A stretch of DNA of 64,000 nucleotides from DATFKA01 sp035268885 (GCA_035268885.1 DATFKA010000043.1:1-64000); one strand, 5' to 3'; shown: positions 25,357 through 35,865, counted from the stretch's first letter. Notes: a model not told the origin generated them from the letters alone. Numbers and translations are program-made.

Positions 25357-25890
25357 TTAATTAGATTTAAATTTTTTCAATTCGTCCCATATGGGGTTAG
25401 AAACATTTTCCTCACTTTCTTCTGCTTCTTCCTCTTCGTAAAGTCGATCCAATAAGGCTTCGTTGCAGGGAAGCACTTCTTCGACTTCACAATCGTAAGT
25501 CTTAATCATCGGAATCGTCAAAATGACGAATTCGTAGATGAAAGACGCTACTTTTAGTCGGGTCGCTTCCGGATGTAAATAAACCACCTCGGGATCTTCG
25601 CTTTCTTCCTCCAGTGAGATTTTCACCAGCAGACGCTGCTGTCCGCTTATGGGCAGATCAATATCGGCCAGACAACGATCACAGTTGGTTCGGACTGTAC
25701 CCGATATGTCGAATTGCAAAACAAACAATCCTGGTTTCTTTTCCAATTCGAGCTGTACTCGTACCGCTGCGTCAGTTATTGGAGATTCTTCAAAATGCTG
25801 CAAAAACTGCTGGCCAATTTGGTAATCAAACTGATGAATTCCATTCGCAATCCCTTTGATTGGAATAGAATATTCCACTAACGCATTCAT
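25357..25890 (-). CDS. DUF177/YceD-family protein, partner of rpmF
   Basis: A 177-residue protein of the YceD (DUF177) family, found next to rpmF in most bacteria and involved in 23S rRNA or 50S accumulation. The central Cys phrase VRTNCDRCLADIDLPISG and the acidic end (EEEAEESEENVSNPIW) are typical. A second Cys pair appears as YDCEVEEVLPCNEALLD. Order DUF177-rpmF and a promoter just upstream (see 25963-25993) indicate a classical operon. The N-terminal SIPIKGIANGIHQFDYQIG is complete. Confidence 0.9.
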   Translation of the reverse strand: MNALVEYSIPIKGIANGIHQFDYQIGQQFLQHFEESPITDAAVRVQLELEKKPGLFVLQFDISGTVRTNCDRCLADIDLPISGQQRLLVKISLEEESEDPEVVYLHPEATRLKVASFIYEFVILTIPMIKTYDCEVEEVLPCNEALLDRLYEEEEAEESEENVSNPIWDELKKFKSN

Positions 25891-26221
25891 GTCCTTGAAT
25901 TTTATTAGGTGATTACCAGCACTTTAGCCAATAGACCACCTTTTTGATTTCAAAAGCGGATGCAAAGGTATGACTTTCGTCAAAATAATACAAGCAATCT
26001 TGCTAATTAAACCATTCCCGTCTTCGAATAACTTATGGGAATTTAAAAACCCATCTTCCTCGAAAATTACAGACTTTAATTTATTTTAGGGATTCCTAAA
26101 AATAGAGAAACAAACAATATTTACTTTTTACAGACGTCTCCTATAAAGAAGCTTTCATCATCTCCTGAAATTAATACGACCCAAAAACTATATTTATTCC
26201 CAAATTCAGTTGAACCAGCGA
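25891..26221. other. Divergent intergenic region between DUF177 and the giant adhesin
   Basis: A 331-base gap with no reading frame. On the minus strand near its left end is a clear Bacteroidota promoter (25963-25993). The rest is AT-rich and presumably carries the promoter of the + adhesin gene, where I could not identify a convincing TAnnTTTG element. No hairpin or repeat stands out. Confidence 0.5.
25963..25993 (-). promoter_or_regulatory. Housekeeping-type promoter (TTG-N20-TACCTTTG) for DUF177-rpmF
   Basis: Read on the minus strand: TTG at 25993-25991, 20 bases, then TACCTTTG at 25970-25963, followed by CA. This fits the Bacteroidota primary-sigma consensus (TTG at -33, TAnnTTTG at -7). 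The transcript would start near 25957, about 65 bases before the DUF177 start codon. The rplU promoter candidate (51575-51582) has the same core, TATCTTTGCA. Confidence 0.62.
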
Positions 26222-29200
26222 ATGAAAGCAAGTATAACCGATTGTATATGGCTAGCAATTACGATATTGCTAAACCTTTCCTTTATTACGACTTCCTTCG
26301 GCCAAAGGGGGATTTGGTCGGATGATTTTGCCTCCGCAGGAGATGGCGCCACTAGTGGTAATAACTGGCGAGTCCTGGCGACTACCGATTGTGATCCTCA
26401 GCCCAGCACCTTCAATGTAGTTGGCAGCGCTTTTGTGATCAATGATATGGAGGGCTCTGGTTGTACGGGTAGTGAAGGCGGAAGTAATGATAACTTCATG
26501 CAAATTGGCCCAATTGACGTCTCCGGCGCCGGCTGTTTGCGGGTGGGCTATACCATTGATGCATCGGGAAGTTTTGAAACTACCGGATCCGGGGCAGATC
26601 AATTGATCATTACGGTGAGCCTGGATGGCGCAGCGGTGGGGGGCAGTACGTTTGTTACAAACGGGCCCCTGCTCAATCTGGGACCCAAACTCATCAGCGT
26701 CCCTTTGAGTGGAAATAATCTGACCATTACGATTCAAGGGGGGAACCAATCCATCGATGAATTTTATAGCATTAGTAATATCTTTGTTGAAGATGTCTCC
26801 TTCACTCCCTCTATCCCCCCTTTTTCGGTCTGTAAGGATGAGACTTTCAATTTAAATCAACTCAGTCCCACGGTGCCTGGTATCTGGAGCGGGACGGGGG
26901 TCAATGCCAATCAATGGTTTACTTTTAATTTGGAGGCCGGAGAAGTTTACGAGCTGACTTTTGATCCGGTCGATCCCTGTGGCGCTTCGGTAACGGTTGA
27001 AGGTACAATCGTTGGAGGCAGTCCGGCCGGCTCGGGTACTTTGGCTTCTTGTAGTTCCACTACTACCGCCATTTTTGATCTCACCCAGGCCGACGAAGAT
27101 GTTTTAGACGGCCAAGAGGCGGAGGTGTTTTGGTTTCGGGATGAGAATAAGCAAAATCCCATCCCCAATGCCACTTCCTATACTGCTGAAGATGGTGATT
27201 TGGTCTACGGTGCCTATTTGGATGACGAGGGCTGCATTTCGGAAGCTGGGATGATTACCCTGCGAATTCAGGAGCCCACACCGCCTGAACCGGTAGATGA
27301 TGTACAGACTTGTGTGTCTTATACCTTACCAGTACTCGATCCTGGTTTACGTTACGACGGACGCAGCGCCGGCGATGTGATTACCAGTGACCAGACGATT
27401 ACGATTACGACGGGCTCGGGGGCTTGCATCATCTCAACCTCGTATACGGTGACGATACTTCCCGCACCGGATATTAGCCCATACTCCGGCCCAACGGAAG
27501 CCTGCGATAGTCTGGCGTTGCCTATAATTACCGGAACGAACCTGACGGGAACTCAGGCTTATTATACGGAGCGTGGGGGGCAGGGCGTCCGTTACGATGC
27601 TGGTGGATCGTATCAGGAGATCGGGAGCAGTACCCTATACCTTTACGATGGCAGTGGCACCTGTAGCGATGAAGACTCTGTCCAGTTAGAGGTGAACGAA
27701 TATCCTCTTTTAAATCTGAGGGATACCATCGTCTGCGATACCTTTGCCTTTTTACCCTACGAAGGACCGGGAAATTTACGGGCTTACTATTCTGAGCGGA
27801 ATGGGGGAGGTACGGAATATCAACCGGGGCAAGGCCTCAAACGCGATCCGGGAACTGTTCGTTTCTATGCGCTGGCGGGCGACGGGAATTGTACGGTAGA
27901 GGATTCGTTTGACATCACTTTTCGCCTGGCGCCGGATTTGGTGACCATTAGTGGATTTCAGGATTGCGATACCTTTCGGCTACCGGAAATTGGGGGAGAT
28001 AATCTATCGGGTAACGAGGCTTACTTTACCTTGCCCGGAGGCCAGGGGCCTTCCATTCCCGCGGGCACTTTACTGGAAGAGACGACCACGCTGTACGTCT
28101 ACGACCGTATTGGCAGTTGCCCCGACGAGCTTATTTTGCCAGTTTTTATCATACAGCGGCCCCGTTTGGCTCCCGTACCGGATACGGTGGTCTGTGATAC
28201 CTTAATACTCCCCGAGATCGCCGGAGATCAATTATCGGGTGCACAAGGCTACTGGACAGAACCCTTCGGTGTTGGGACTGTCTATGACCCCGGGGCGGTG
28301 ATGACCAGTTCGCAAAAGCTATACGTCTACGATGAAAGGGCGGGTTGTTCTGCCCAGGATAGTTTTGAAATCACAGTGAATACCCGGCCCCGCATTACAG
28401 CGCCGATTGGGGAGCGCTATCTTTGCGATACGTTTGCTTTGCCTTCTATTACCGGCCGGGCACTTTCGGGAAATGAAGCCTATTTCGAGGGGCCAAATGC
28501 ACAGGGGCAGCGTTACGAACCGGGAGCGGTGATCAGGGATAGTATTCGTTTATTTGTATATGACCAGCGAGCCAACTGCCCGGATCAGGAAACGCTCGAT
28601 ATTTACGTTGCGCCCACGCCGATTTTGGATTCCCTTACAGATATATCGACGTGCGATTTTTACGTTTTACCGGGCCTGAGCGGCCAAAATCTGACAAATG
28701 CTGCTGCTTATTTTGATGCCGATACCCGCGAGCGTTTTTTGCCTGGCGATACCCTTTTCACCAATCGCGCTCTGGAAGCCATCGATAGTAATGCCTTTGG
28801 CTGTCGATCGCTGGTTCCTTTTAACGTGGTCATCACCCCCAGCCCGCAATTAGCATCTGTATCCAATTTGGAAGTTTGCGATCGCTTGATTTTACCCGCA
28901 ATTGAGGGCCGGTTTTTACCTGCCTCGACTAGTTATTTTACGGATACGCTGGGAAGCGGCTTTCGCCTAAATGCGGGAACGCAGCTGGAGGTTTCCCAAA
29001 AGATTTATCTCTTTGCAGATACCTTAGGCTGTCGCGATGAAGTTAGTTTTGCGATCAGCGTGGACTATACTCCCCGGGTCAGAAATGCAGCAGAAGATAC
29101 TACGGCCTGTTTTGCCATCGAGCTACCGGTCCTGGCGGGCCGTGATCTGAGTGCGAATACAGCATACTACGATCAGCCAGAAGGTATGGGCTCCAGGATT

Positions 29201-32200
29201 GATTTGCCCCTTCGTTTAAGTGCGGATACGACACTATATCTATTTGGCAATAATGGGACTTGCTACCTAAGAGATACCATCGAAATTGAAGTTAATCAAT
29301 TGTCGGCCGACTTGTTGGTTACGGATAGTATCAACTGTTTTGGCGAGACCGGACAAATTGAGCTTCGGAACATAATGGCTAAATCTCCCGTAGCTATCCG
29401 CTGGTCTGATCCCATCTGGGATGGCAATACTATCTTAAGTGACATACCGGCTGGTACCTATGGTCTTAACCTGAGCGATCCGGACAATTGCGTACTCGAT
29501 ACGAGCATTACCCTGAATCAGCCCGATGCAATGGATCTCAACTGCGGGATAATTCAGCAGGTTAGTGTACCCAATGGAATGGATGGTCAAATCAATCTTT
29601 CTCTGGTCGGAGGAACGGCACCTTATTCTTTATTCTTATCTGGAGATCTAGTCGATACGCTTTCGTTTTTGACGCCAGTAGATTTAGAGCTCGATACCCT
29701 GTCGGCCGGAACCTATACCTTCACAGTAATGGATAATAAGGCTTGTACGCAGAGCTGCACCCAAACGATTACCGCACCCCCCTGTGCTCTGGCAGTAGAT
29801 CTACGGGCCACGGATATTACCTGTGGGGGGGAAGAGGATGGTCGTATTGAGTCGCTAATTAATAATGCTCAGGCTCCCCTGCAGATAGATTGGTCGGATG
29901 ATCAACTTGATGGTCTTCTCAACCTTGATAATCTGTCTGCGGGCACTTACTCCCTTACCGTGACGGATGCCAATGCTTGTGTAGACAGCACCGAGGTGCG
30001 TATTATTGAGCCCGCCATCTTGTCTCTTACCGCGAGTAGCGGGCAGCCAGTGAGTAATGGCACGGCCAATGATGGGATGGCAGATATTACTTTTTCCGGA
30101 GGAACAGCACCCTACCAGCTGATTTACGACGGGCCATTGGTCGATACCCTTGACCTGGCTAATTCCGGGGATTTGAGTATCGATAGTTTGCGACAAGGCA
30201 TTTACGATATTATTATTATAGATGCGAATAATTGTCAGGCAGCTACTAGACTGACCATCACAAATCCCAATTGCGGAATGCAGGTCAGTTTTGCCCGGGT
30301 CGATCAACAGTGCCCAAATACTGCAGATGGTAGCCTAACGACCATCGTTACGGGCGGTATTGCTCCTTACCAGTTTATTTGGCAGGATGGTAATCGGGAC
30401 AGCATAAGGAATGACCTTGCCAAAGGGATTTACCAACTTACTCTTCTGGATAGTGATCATTGTGTACTCGAAGTCAGTGATACTATAAATATTGCCCATC
30501 CTTTACCAAATCTGGCGTTACTTGGAGACACGATTCGCTGTGATAGTGCCTGCCAGTCTTTCGAACTGAGCCTCTCTGGTACGGCCCCCTTTAGTTTTTC
30601 CTGGAGTTTGAGGCGAAGCCAGGCAGGGCAAGACAGTACCATTTTGGGTGTTGTAGGCGGGGCTAACGGCAATACAGAGACACTGACCTTTTGCGAAGGG
30701 GGGGAGCAATTACGGCTACAGATTAACACGCTGGAAGACGCCCACTGCCGGATCACCCTGGATACCAGCTTTACCCGGGAGGTGCTACCTGTACCTTCCA
30801 TTTTGGTGACCGATACCTTATGTCAGGGAGATAGTCTACTGCTGGAAGGGCAGGTGTTTGATGAAAATCATACCTCAGATACCATACGCCTATCCAATCG
30901 AGCCGCGAATGGTTGTGATTCGCTTATCTACGTGGATCTTACTTTTATACCGACGGTATTTGATACACTCCGACAGACGCTTTGTAGAGAAGACCGTCTG
31001 GTGCTTAATGGTACAGTTTACGATTTTGCCAATCCAGTGGGGACAGAAACCTTTGCTGGGCAAAGTACAATGGCTTGTGACTCCGTGCTCTACGTCTCAT
31101 TGTCCTTCTATCCGGTGGATACCAATTTTATCAGTGCTACGCTTTGTAGTCGGGACAGCCTGGAGCTTGGTGGACGGGTTTTTAATGCGGCCAATCCCGG
31201 CGGGATTGTCACTTTACCTAATGCCGCGGCAACGGGCTGTGATTCCATTATTGAGGTGCAAATCGACTTTATTGATCAGTTTTCTTCGGCACTGGTTCAG
31301 TCGATCTGTCCGGGAGATAGTCTGTTGGTGAATGGGACGCGCTATGATCAGTTTAGACTCAGTGGCACCGAGGTATTTACTTCGGCGGGGGGCTGTGATT
31401 CCATCGTTTCGATTGACCTGAGTCTGTTGCCGATAGATACTAATCAGGTGGTTCAGTCGCTTTGTCCGGGGGATTCCATTGTAGTGAATGGCATTGTCTA
31501 TAATGAGAATAATGTTCAGGGCTTGCAAATCCTGGAGGGCGCTTCCGCAAATGGTTGTGACTCCCTGATTAAGGTGAATATCAATTATTTCTCAGAAATC
31601 CGGACCTTTTATCGGGATACCCTTTGCTATCTGGATAGTCTGACTGTCAATGGTACGGTGTACCATAATGGACGAACCACTGGAGTGGAGGAGTTCCCGG
31701 GCCAGGGGCAGAATGGTTGTGATAGTATCGTTGAAATAGATTTGCATTTTTGGGAGCCCATTACGGCGGAGCTGACCGGCACCACCGCTATTTGCGCTGG
31801 CGAATCTGCCGAAATACAGTTGGTCTTATCAGGGGCGGAGCGCTACGATGTTTTTTTTCGGGCCGATGATAATCCACCCATTACACTTGCGGGGGTGGAG
31901 GACGGAGCGAGAATACCTATTCTACCGCTTGAGACTACGGAGTACCGAATACTGGCGGTACAGGATTCGCGTTTGGGTTGTGTTGGTAGGCCTGCTGGCG
32001 AAAAAGTTACGGTTAGTGTCAGCAATATAGCGGTGGAGCTGGCACAAGTTCCAGATTACAACGGTTTCGGGGTGAGTTGTGCGGGGGCAGCGGATGGGCT
32101 ACTCCGGGCTGAGGTTAGAGACGGGTTGGGCCCTTACACTTATACCTGGAGCAATGGCGGTTTGGAGGCTACTAACAACGATCTTAGTGCAGGCACTTAC

Positions 32201-33043
32201 GAAGTAACGGTGACGGATCAGGCGGGCTGTCGCGATAGTCTCAGTCAGATTTTACTCGAGCCAGAGCCCTTACAGTTTGATGTAGATTTTTCTCCCTCGA
32301 CTTGTGCGAGCAAGCCCAACGGTAGGATCCGTATTCTATCCATTAACGGTGGGGTGATGCCTTATGCGTATAATCTGGATAACCGGTCCTTCCAAACGAT
32401 TGAAGCGCTACCATTTGCCCAAGGTGGATTATCAGCCGGAGCGTACACATTGCAGTTGCGCGACGATAATGGCTGCCGCTCGAGTACTCCTTTTACTATT
32501 CTTGAAGATAATCTACGCATCGAATTTGGAGGTGATCTGGAACTAAGGATTGGCGATAGCCTGCGGCTGGAGCCGGAAGCCAACTTTGATCTGGTTAATT
32601 TTGAGTGGCAACCCTTAGAAGACTTGTCAGATTCGCGATCCGTTCGACCCTTTGTGAGTCCAAATCGGACCAGAGCCTACACGCTTACGGCGCTGGATAC
32701 TTCAGGCTGCCAGGTTAGTACTTCGGTCATGGTATATGTGCATCAGACGCGGAAGGTGTATGCCCCTTCTGCCTTCACGCCCAACGAAGATGGGGCCAAT
32801 GACCGGTTTACCCTCTTCGGAGATGATGATTTACAAGAAATTGCCTTATTGCAGGTTTATGACCGTTGGGGCAATCTTTTACACGAAGAAAGGGAACTTA
32901 GGCCCAACGACGATCATTTGGGATGGGATGGTACTTTTCAGGGGGAACTTATGTCAGCGGGCGCTTATGTTTACCGGGCTATTTTAAGATTTAACAATGG
33001 GGATGAACAACAAGTCGAAGGAGAGGTTTTACTCTTAAGATAA
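26222..33043 (+). CDS. Giant repeat-built adhesin with gliding-motility (CHU_C) type B T9SS domain
   Basis: A 2273-residue exported protein. A signal peptide (CIWLAITILLNLSFITTSFG) is followed by a jelly-roll-like domain (about residues 30-195). Nine repeats of about 72-75 residues then run from about 360 to 1030, each of the form CDTFxLPxIxG, AYF(T), a Gly-rich turn, LYVYD and GxC. Five SprB-like modules follow (about 1030-1425; LSAGTYSLTVTDANAC type), then six repeats of about 54 residues with LCPGDSLxVNGTVY and NGCDSI (about 1530-1846), two more SprB-like modules, and the C-terminal CHU_C domain (APSAFTPNEDGANDRF through MSAGAYVYRA). That last domain sends the protein through T9SS to the surface. 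The start is the ATG at 26222; a TTG at 26210 is less likely. Surface adhesion is inferred. Confidence 0.9.
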   Translation: MKASITDCIWLAITILLNLSFITTSFGQRGIWSDDFASAGDGATSGNNWRVLATTDCDPQPSTFNVVGSAFVINDMEGSGCTGSEGGSNDNFMQIGPIDVSGAGCLRVGYTIDASGSFETTGSGADQLIITVSLDGAAVGGSTFVTNGPLLNLGPKLISVPLSGNNLTITIQGGNQSIDEFYSISNIFVEDVSFTPSIPPFSVCKDETFNLNQLSPTVPGIWSGTGVNANQWFTFNLEAGEVYELTFDPVDPCGASVTVEGTIVGGSPAGSGTLASCSSTTTAIFDLTQADEDVLDGQEAEVFWFRDENKQNPIPNATSYTAEDGDLVYGAYLDDEGCISEAGMITLRIQEPTPPEPVDDVQTCVSYTLPVLDPGLRYDGRSAGDVITSDQTITITTGSGACIISTSYTVTILPAPDISPYSGPTEACDSLALPIITGTNLTGTQAYYTERGGQGVRYDAGGSYQEIGSSTLYLYDGSGTCSDEDSVQLEVNEYPLLNLRDTIVCDTFAFLPYEGPGNLRAYYSERNGGGTEYQPGQGLKRDPGTVRFYALAGDGNCTVEDSFDITFRLAPDLVTISGFQDCDTFRLPEIGGDNLSGNEAYFTLPGGQGPSIPAGTLLEETTTLYVYDRIGSCPDELILPVFIIQRPRLAPVPDTVVCDTLILPEIAGDQLSGAQGYWTEPFGVGTVYDPGAVMTSSQKLYVYDERAGCSAQDSFEITVNTRPRITAPIGERYLCDTFALPSITGRALSGNEAYFEGPNAQGQRYEPGAVIRDSIRLFVYDQRANCPDQETLDIYVAPTPILDSLTDISTCDFYVLPGLSGQNLTNAAAYFDADTRERFLPGDTLFTNRALEAIDSNAFGCRSLVPFNVVITPSPQLASVSNLEVCDRLILPAIEGRFLPASTSYFTDTLGSGFRLNAGTQLEVSQKIYLFADTLGCRDEVSFAISVDYTPRVRNAAEDTTACFAIELPVLAGRDLSANTAYYDQPEGMGSRIDLPLRLSADTTLYLFGNNGTCYLRDTIEIEVNQLSADLLVTDSINCFGETGQIELRNIMAKSPVAIRWSDPIWDGNTILSDIPAGTYGLNLSDPDNCVLDTSITLNQPDAMDLNCGIIQQVSVPNGMDGQINLSLVGGTAPYSLFLSGDLVDTLSFLTPVDLELDTLSAGTYTFTVMDNKACTQSCTQTITAPPCALAVDLRATDITCGGEEDGRIESLINNAQAPLQIDWSDDQLDGLLNLDNLSAGTYSLTVTDANACVDSTEVRIIEPAILSLTASSGQPVSNGTANDGMADITFSGGTAPYQLIYDGPLVDTLDLANSGDLSIDSLRQGIYDIIIIDANNCQAATRLTITNPNCGMQVSFARVDQQCPNTADGSLTTIVTGGIAPYQFIWQDGNRDSIRNDLAKGIYQLTLLDSDHCVLEVSDTINIAHPLPNLALLGDTIRCDSACQSFELSLSGTAPFSFSWSLRRSQAGQDSTILGVVGGANGNTETLTFCEGGEQLRLQINTLEDAHCRITLDTSFTREVLPVPSILVTDTLCQGDSLLLEGQVFDENHTSDTIRLSNRAANGCDSLIYVDLTFIPTVFDTLRQTLCREDRLVLNGTVYDFANPVGTETFAGQSTMACDSVLYVSLSFYPVDTNFISATLCSRDSLELGGRVFNAANPGGIVTLPNAAATGCDSIIEVQIDFIDQFSSALVQSICPGDSLLVNGTRYDQFRLSGTEVFTSAGGCDSIVSIDLSLLPIDTNQVVQSLCPGDSIVVNGIVYNENNVQGLQILEGASANGCDSLIKVNINYFSEIRTFYRDTLCYLDSLTVNGTVYHNGRTTGVEEFPGQGQNGCDSIVEIDLHFWEPITAELTGTTAICAGESAEIQLVLSGAERYDVFFRADDNPPITLAGVEDGARIPILPLETTEYRILAVQDSRLGCVGRPAGEKVTVSVSNIAVELAQVPDYNGFGVSCAGAADGLLRAEVRDGLGPYTYTWSNGGLEATNNDLSAGTYEVTVTDQAGCRDSLSQILLEPEPLQFDVDFSPSTCASKPNGRIRILSINGGVMPYAYNLDNRSFQTIEALPFAQGGLSAGAYTLQLRDDNGCRSSTPFTILEDNLRIEFGGDLELRIGDSLRLEPEANFDLVNFEWQPLEDLSDSRSVRPFVSPNRTRAYTLTALDTSGCQVSTSVMVYVHQTRKVYAPSAFTPNEDGANDRFTLFGDDDLQEIALLQVYDRWGNLLHEERELRPNDDHLGWDGTFQGELMSAGAYVYRAILRFNNGDEQQVEGEVLLLR

Positions 33044-33114
33044 TTCGGCATGATTTTATTTTGCTATTTTAGCAATCCTAAAGTCGTCGCCTATTTTAAG
33101 AAAATATCGGATTC

Positions 33115-35733
33115 ATGAAAAAACTAATCCTTTCCTTGCTTACTGTATTGTTGACCTTCCCGCTTTTACAAGCGCAGCTCAAACAACCATTAACCTATTT
33201 TTTGCCAGACATCACCTATGATAAAGATATTCCGACCCCGGAGGAGTTTCTGGGGTATCAGATTGGAGAGTGGCACATCAGCCACGACCAGCAATTGGCC
33301 TATATGCGCAAGCTGGCAGAATTATCTCCCCGCATTGTACTCAACGAAATCGGTCGCACTTACGAGGGACGCCCGACGATTAACCTCATTATCACCTCTG
33401 AAAAAAACCACGAACGATTAGATGAGATTCAGGAACAGCATCTGGCCCTGAATGATCCCAGTCGTTCGGCTGAGGTTGAAGTCAAAGACATGCCGGCCGT
33501 TTTGTACCAGGGCTATAGTATTCACGGAAACGAAGCCAGTGGAGGTAATGCCGCTCCCTTAGTGGCCTATTATTTGGCAGCGGGTAAAGGCCGTGATCTG
33601 GAGCGTATGTTAGACAATTTGGTTATTCTGTTTGATCCCTGTTATAATCCGGATGGTTTTACGCGCTTCTCCACCTGGGTCAATATGCACAAAAACCAAA
33701 ACCTGACCCCAAACGGTGATGACCGGGAGTACGATGAGAGCTGGCCAGGTGGACGAACGAATCACTATTGGTTCGACCTGAATCGCGACTGGATGCCCGT
33801 GCAGCACCCCGAAAGTCAGGGACGCATCGCCGTCTTTCACGATTGGAAGCCGAACGTGCTGACGGATCACCATGAGATGGGGACTAATTCAACGTTCTTC
33901 TTTATGCCGGGAGAACCCAGTCGGGTACATCCCATTACACCGGGGCGCAACCAGGAATTAACCGAGTCCATTGCTCGTTATCACGCAGCTACCCTGGACG
34001 ATATTCAGTCTTTATATTACTCTAAAGAAGGCTACGACGATTTTTATTACGGTAAGGGGTCTACTTATCCGGACGCTAACGGTTGTATTGGTATTCTTTT
34101 TGAGCAGGCCAGTTCGCGTGGGCACATTCAGGAAAGTGCTAATGGTATTCTAACTTTTCCATTTACCATTCGAAATCAGGTAAAGACGGCTTTGTCGACC
34201 CATAAAGCCTGCTATGAACTACGGGAAGAACTCAACACTTTTCAACGTGATTTCTATACCTCGGCGATGGAAGAAGCGCGTGCTGATGACCGCCGTGCCT
34301 TTGTTTTTGGGGAACCCTTCGACAAGGCTCGCCTGGGGCATTTCATTGAGATCTTACGCCGACATCAGATTGATGTATACGCCCTGGCAGATGAGGTAGA
34401 AGCCGAAGGTCAGACTTTTGCTCCGGAGCATTCCTACGTAGTGCCGCTGGAACAGACGCAGTATCGCTTTATCCGGGGTTTGTTTGAGACCTTGACGACT
34501 TTTGAGGATAGTCTTTTTTATGATATTTCTTCCTGGACCATGCCCATGGCGTTTAATATACCTTACGCCACCGTTGGTAAAAAATATTCCCCGGAGTTAT
34601 TGGGCGCGCCGGTAGTCGGATTGCGACCAGAAGTCAATTATTATGAGCCGGATATCAGTGCTTATGCCTACGCCTTTGAATGGGATGAATATTACGCACC
34701 CAAAGCAGCGAATTATCTTTTATCGCAGGGGCTCCGCCTGACGTTGGCCAATCAGCCCTTTGTCGCCCGGGGTCAACAATTTAACCAGGGTACAGTGATG
34801 CTTCCTTTGCAAAATCAAACCCTGGATGAAGATGCGATTTACGAACACGTATTGAAGGCTTCGCAAATGACGGAGATGTCTATTTATGATATTGACTCGG
34901 GATGGACCCCTTCGGGTCCCGATATTGGAAGTCGGACGGTATCCTATCTGCGTAAGCCTGAAGTCCTGGTGGTCGTGGGTGAAGGCGTATCTTCCTACGA
35001 TGCCGGCGAAGTGTGGCACTTGTTGGATCAACGCTACGATATAGTGACGACGATGGTGTCTACCGCTAGTTTGGGCCGGGCTGACCTGTCGCGTTTTAAT
35101 ACGATGATTATGGTGAATGGTTCCTATAATAGCCTTTCGGCAAATACTACGACGGACATTAAGCGTTGGGTACAAGCGGGTGGCACCTTGATTGCTTACC
35201 GCAATGCAATTCGTTGGTGTACTCAAAACGGATTGGGTTCGGCGGTAGTGAAACGTGCTAACAACGAGCAGCAGAGTACCTCTTATTACAGTAGCGTGGA
35301 TAATCAGGAAAAAGAATCGACAGTTATTCGTCGGCCCTACAGTAAGGCTCGTCGTGATGCCGGAGGGGCTGTTTTAGGCGGAGCTATTTTTGAGACGCAG
35401 GTAGATCTCAGTCATCCGCTCCTGTATGGTTACCGCTATGAGAATATGCCTATCTTCAGAAGAGGTACCTTGTTTTTTGAGCCGGCCAACAATCCTTACG
35501 CTACGCCGATTGTCTATACCGATGCACCATTGCTGAGTGGTTATATCAATAAAGATAATTTAAAACAGATCGGTAATACGGCGAGTATTATAGTAAGCGG
35601 TGCCGGAAGTGGCCGAATCATCTTCATGGCGGATAATACTAACTTTCGTGCTTTTTGGTTTGGTACTAATAAGTTACTGGCCAATGCTATCTTTTTTGGA
35701 CACACCATAAGTGGTGCCACAATAGAGCGGTAG
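33115..35733 (+). CDS. Secreted M14-family zinc carboxypeptidase
   Basis: An 872-residue exported metallopeptidase. A signal peptide (LILSLLTVLLTFPLLQAQ) leads into the M14 catalytic domain (about residues 50-370). The zinc-binding H-x-x-E is in SIHGNEASGGNAAP (His137, Glu140); NPDGFTRFSTWVNMHKNQNL and NHYWFDLNRDWMP (substrate-binding Asn-Arg) follow. LTDHHEMGTNSTFFFMPG carries the third zinc His, and GCIGILFEQASSRG carries the catalytic Glu. The C-terminal half (about residues 380-870) is a long accessory region containing a glutamine-amidotransferase-like fold (VLVVVGEGVSSYDAGEVWHLL, then WVQAGGTLIAY) found in many Bacteroidota M14 enzymes. It lies 71 bases after the adhesin gene. Confidence 0.92.
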   Translation: MKKLILSLLTVLLTFPLLQAQLKQPLTYFLPDITYDKDIPTPEEFLGYQIGEWHISHDQQLAYMRKLAELSPRIVLNEIGRTYEGRPTINLIITSEKNHERLDEIQEQHLALNDPSRSAEVEVKDMPAVLYQGYSIHGNEASGGNAAPLVAYYLAAGKGRDLERMLDNLVILFDPCYNPDGFTRFSTWVNMHKNQNLTPNGDDREYDESWPGGRTNHYWFDLNRDWMPVQHPESQGRIAVFHDWKPNVLTDHHEMGTNSTFFFMPGEPSRVHPITPGRNQELTESIARYHAATLDDIQSLYYSKEGYDDFYYGKGSTYPDANGCIGILFEQASSRGHIQESANGILTFPFTIRNQVKTALSTHKACYELREELNTFQRDFYTSAMEEARADDRRAFVFGEPFDKARLGHFIEILRRHQIDVYALADEVEAEGQTFAPEHSYVVPLEQTQYRFIRGLFETLTTFEDSLFYDISSWTMPMAFNIPYATVGKKYSPELLGAPVVGLRPEVNYYEPDISAYAYAFEWDEYYAPKAANYLLSQGLRLTLANQPFVARGQQFNQGTVMLPLQNQTLDEDAIYEHVLKASQMTEMSIYDIDSGWTPSGPDIGSRTVSYLRKPEVLVVVGEGVSSYDAGEVWHLLDQRYDIVTTMVSTASLGRADLSRFNTMIMVNGSYNSLSANTTTDIKRWVQAGGTLIAYRNAIRWCTQNGLGSAVVKRANNEQQSTSYYSSVDNQEKESTVIRRPYSKARRDAGGAVLGGAIFETQVDLSHPLLYGYRYENMPIFRRGTLFFEPANNPYATPIVYTDAPLLSGYINKDNLKQIGNTASIIVSGAGSGRIIFMADNTNFRAFWFGTNKLLANAIFFGHTISGATIER

Positions 35734-35807
35734 CTAAGATTTTTTTATATTTCGGTTGCTTTTTTGAAGAAAGCGTACTTTATCGGCCGTTTTAAAACTA
35801 AATTACC

Positions 35808-35845
35808 GGCGACGATCCTTACCATAATAAAGAAGGATCGCCGCC
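35808..35845. other. Hairpin just upstream of the cupin gene
   Basis: Left arm GGCGACGATCCTT (35808-35820) and right arm AAGGATCGCCGCC (35833-35845) pair at 12 of 13 positions around a 12-base loop. It ends 20 bases before the ATG of the cupin gene. No T-run follows, so a leader or mRNA-stability structure is more likely than a terminator for the carboxypeptidase gene. Confidence 0.5.
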
Positions 35846-35865
35846 ATTATTTGAAAGGGAAAGCA

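Noticed and set aside
33055..33085. Terminator between the adhesin and the M14 gene
   Set aside because: A small TTGCTA/TAGCAA hairpin is present but has no T-tract and only a 3-base loop.
34720..35226. 168-codon minus frame opposite the M14 peptidase
   Set aside because: Antisense shadow in a gene with convincing catalytic motifs on +.
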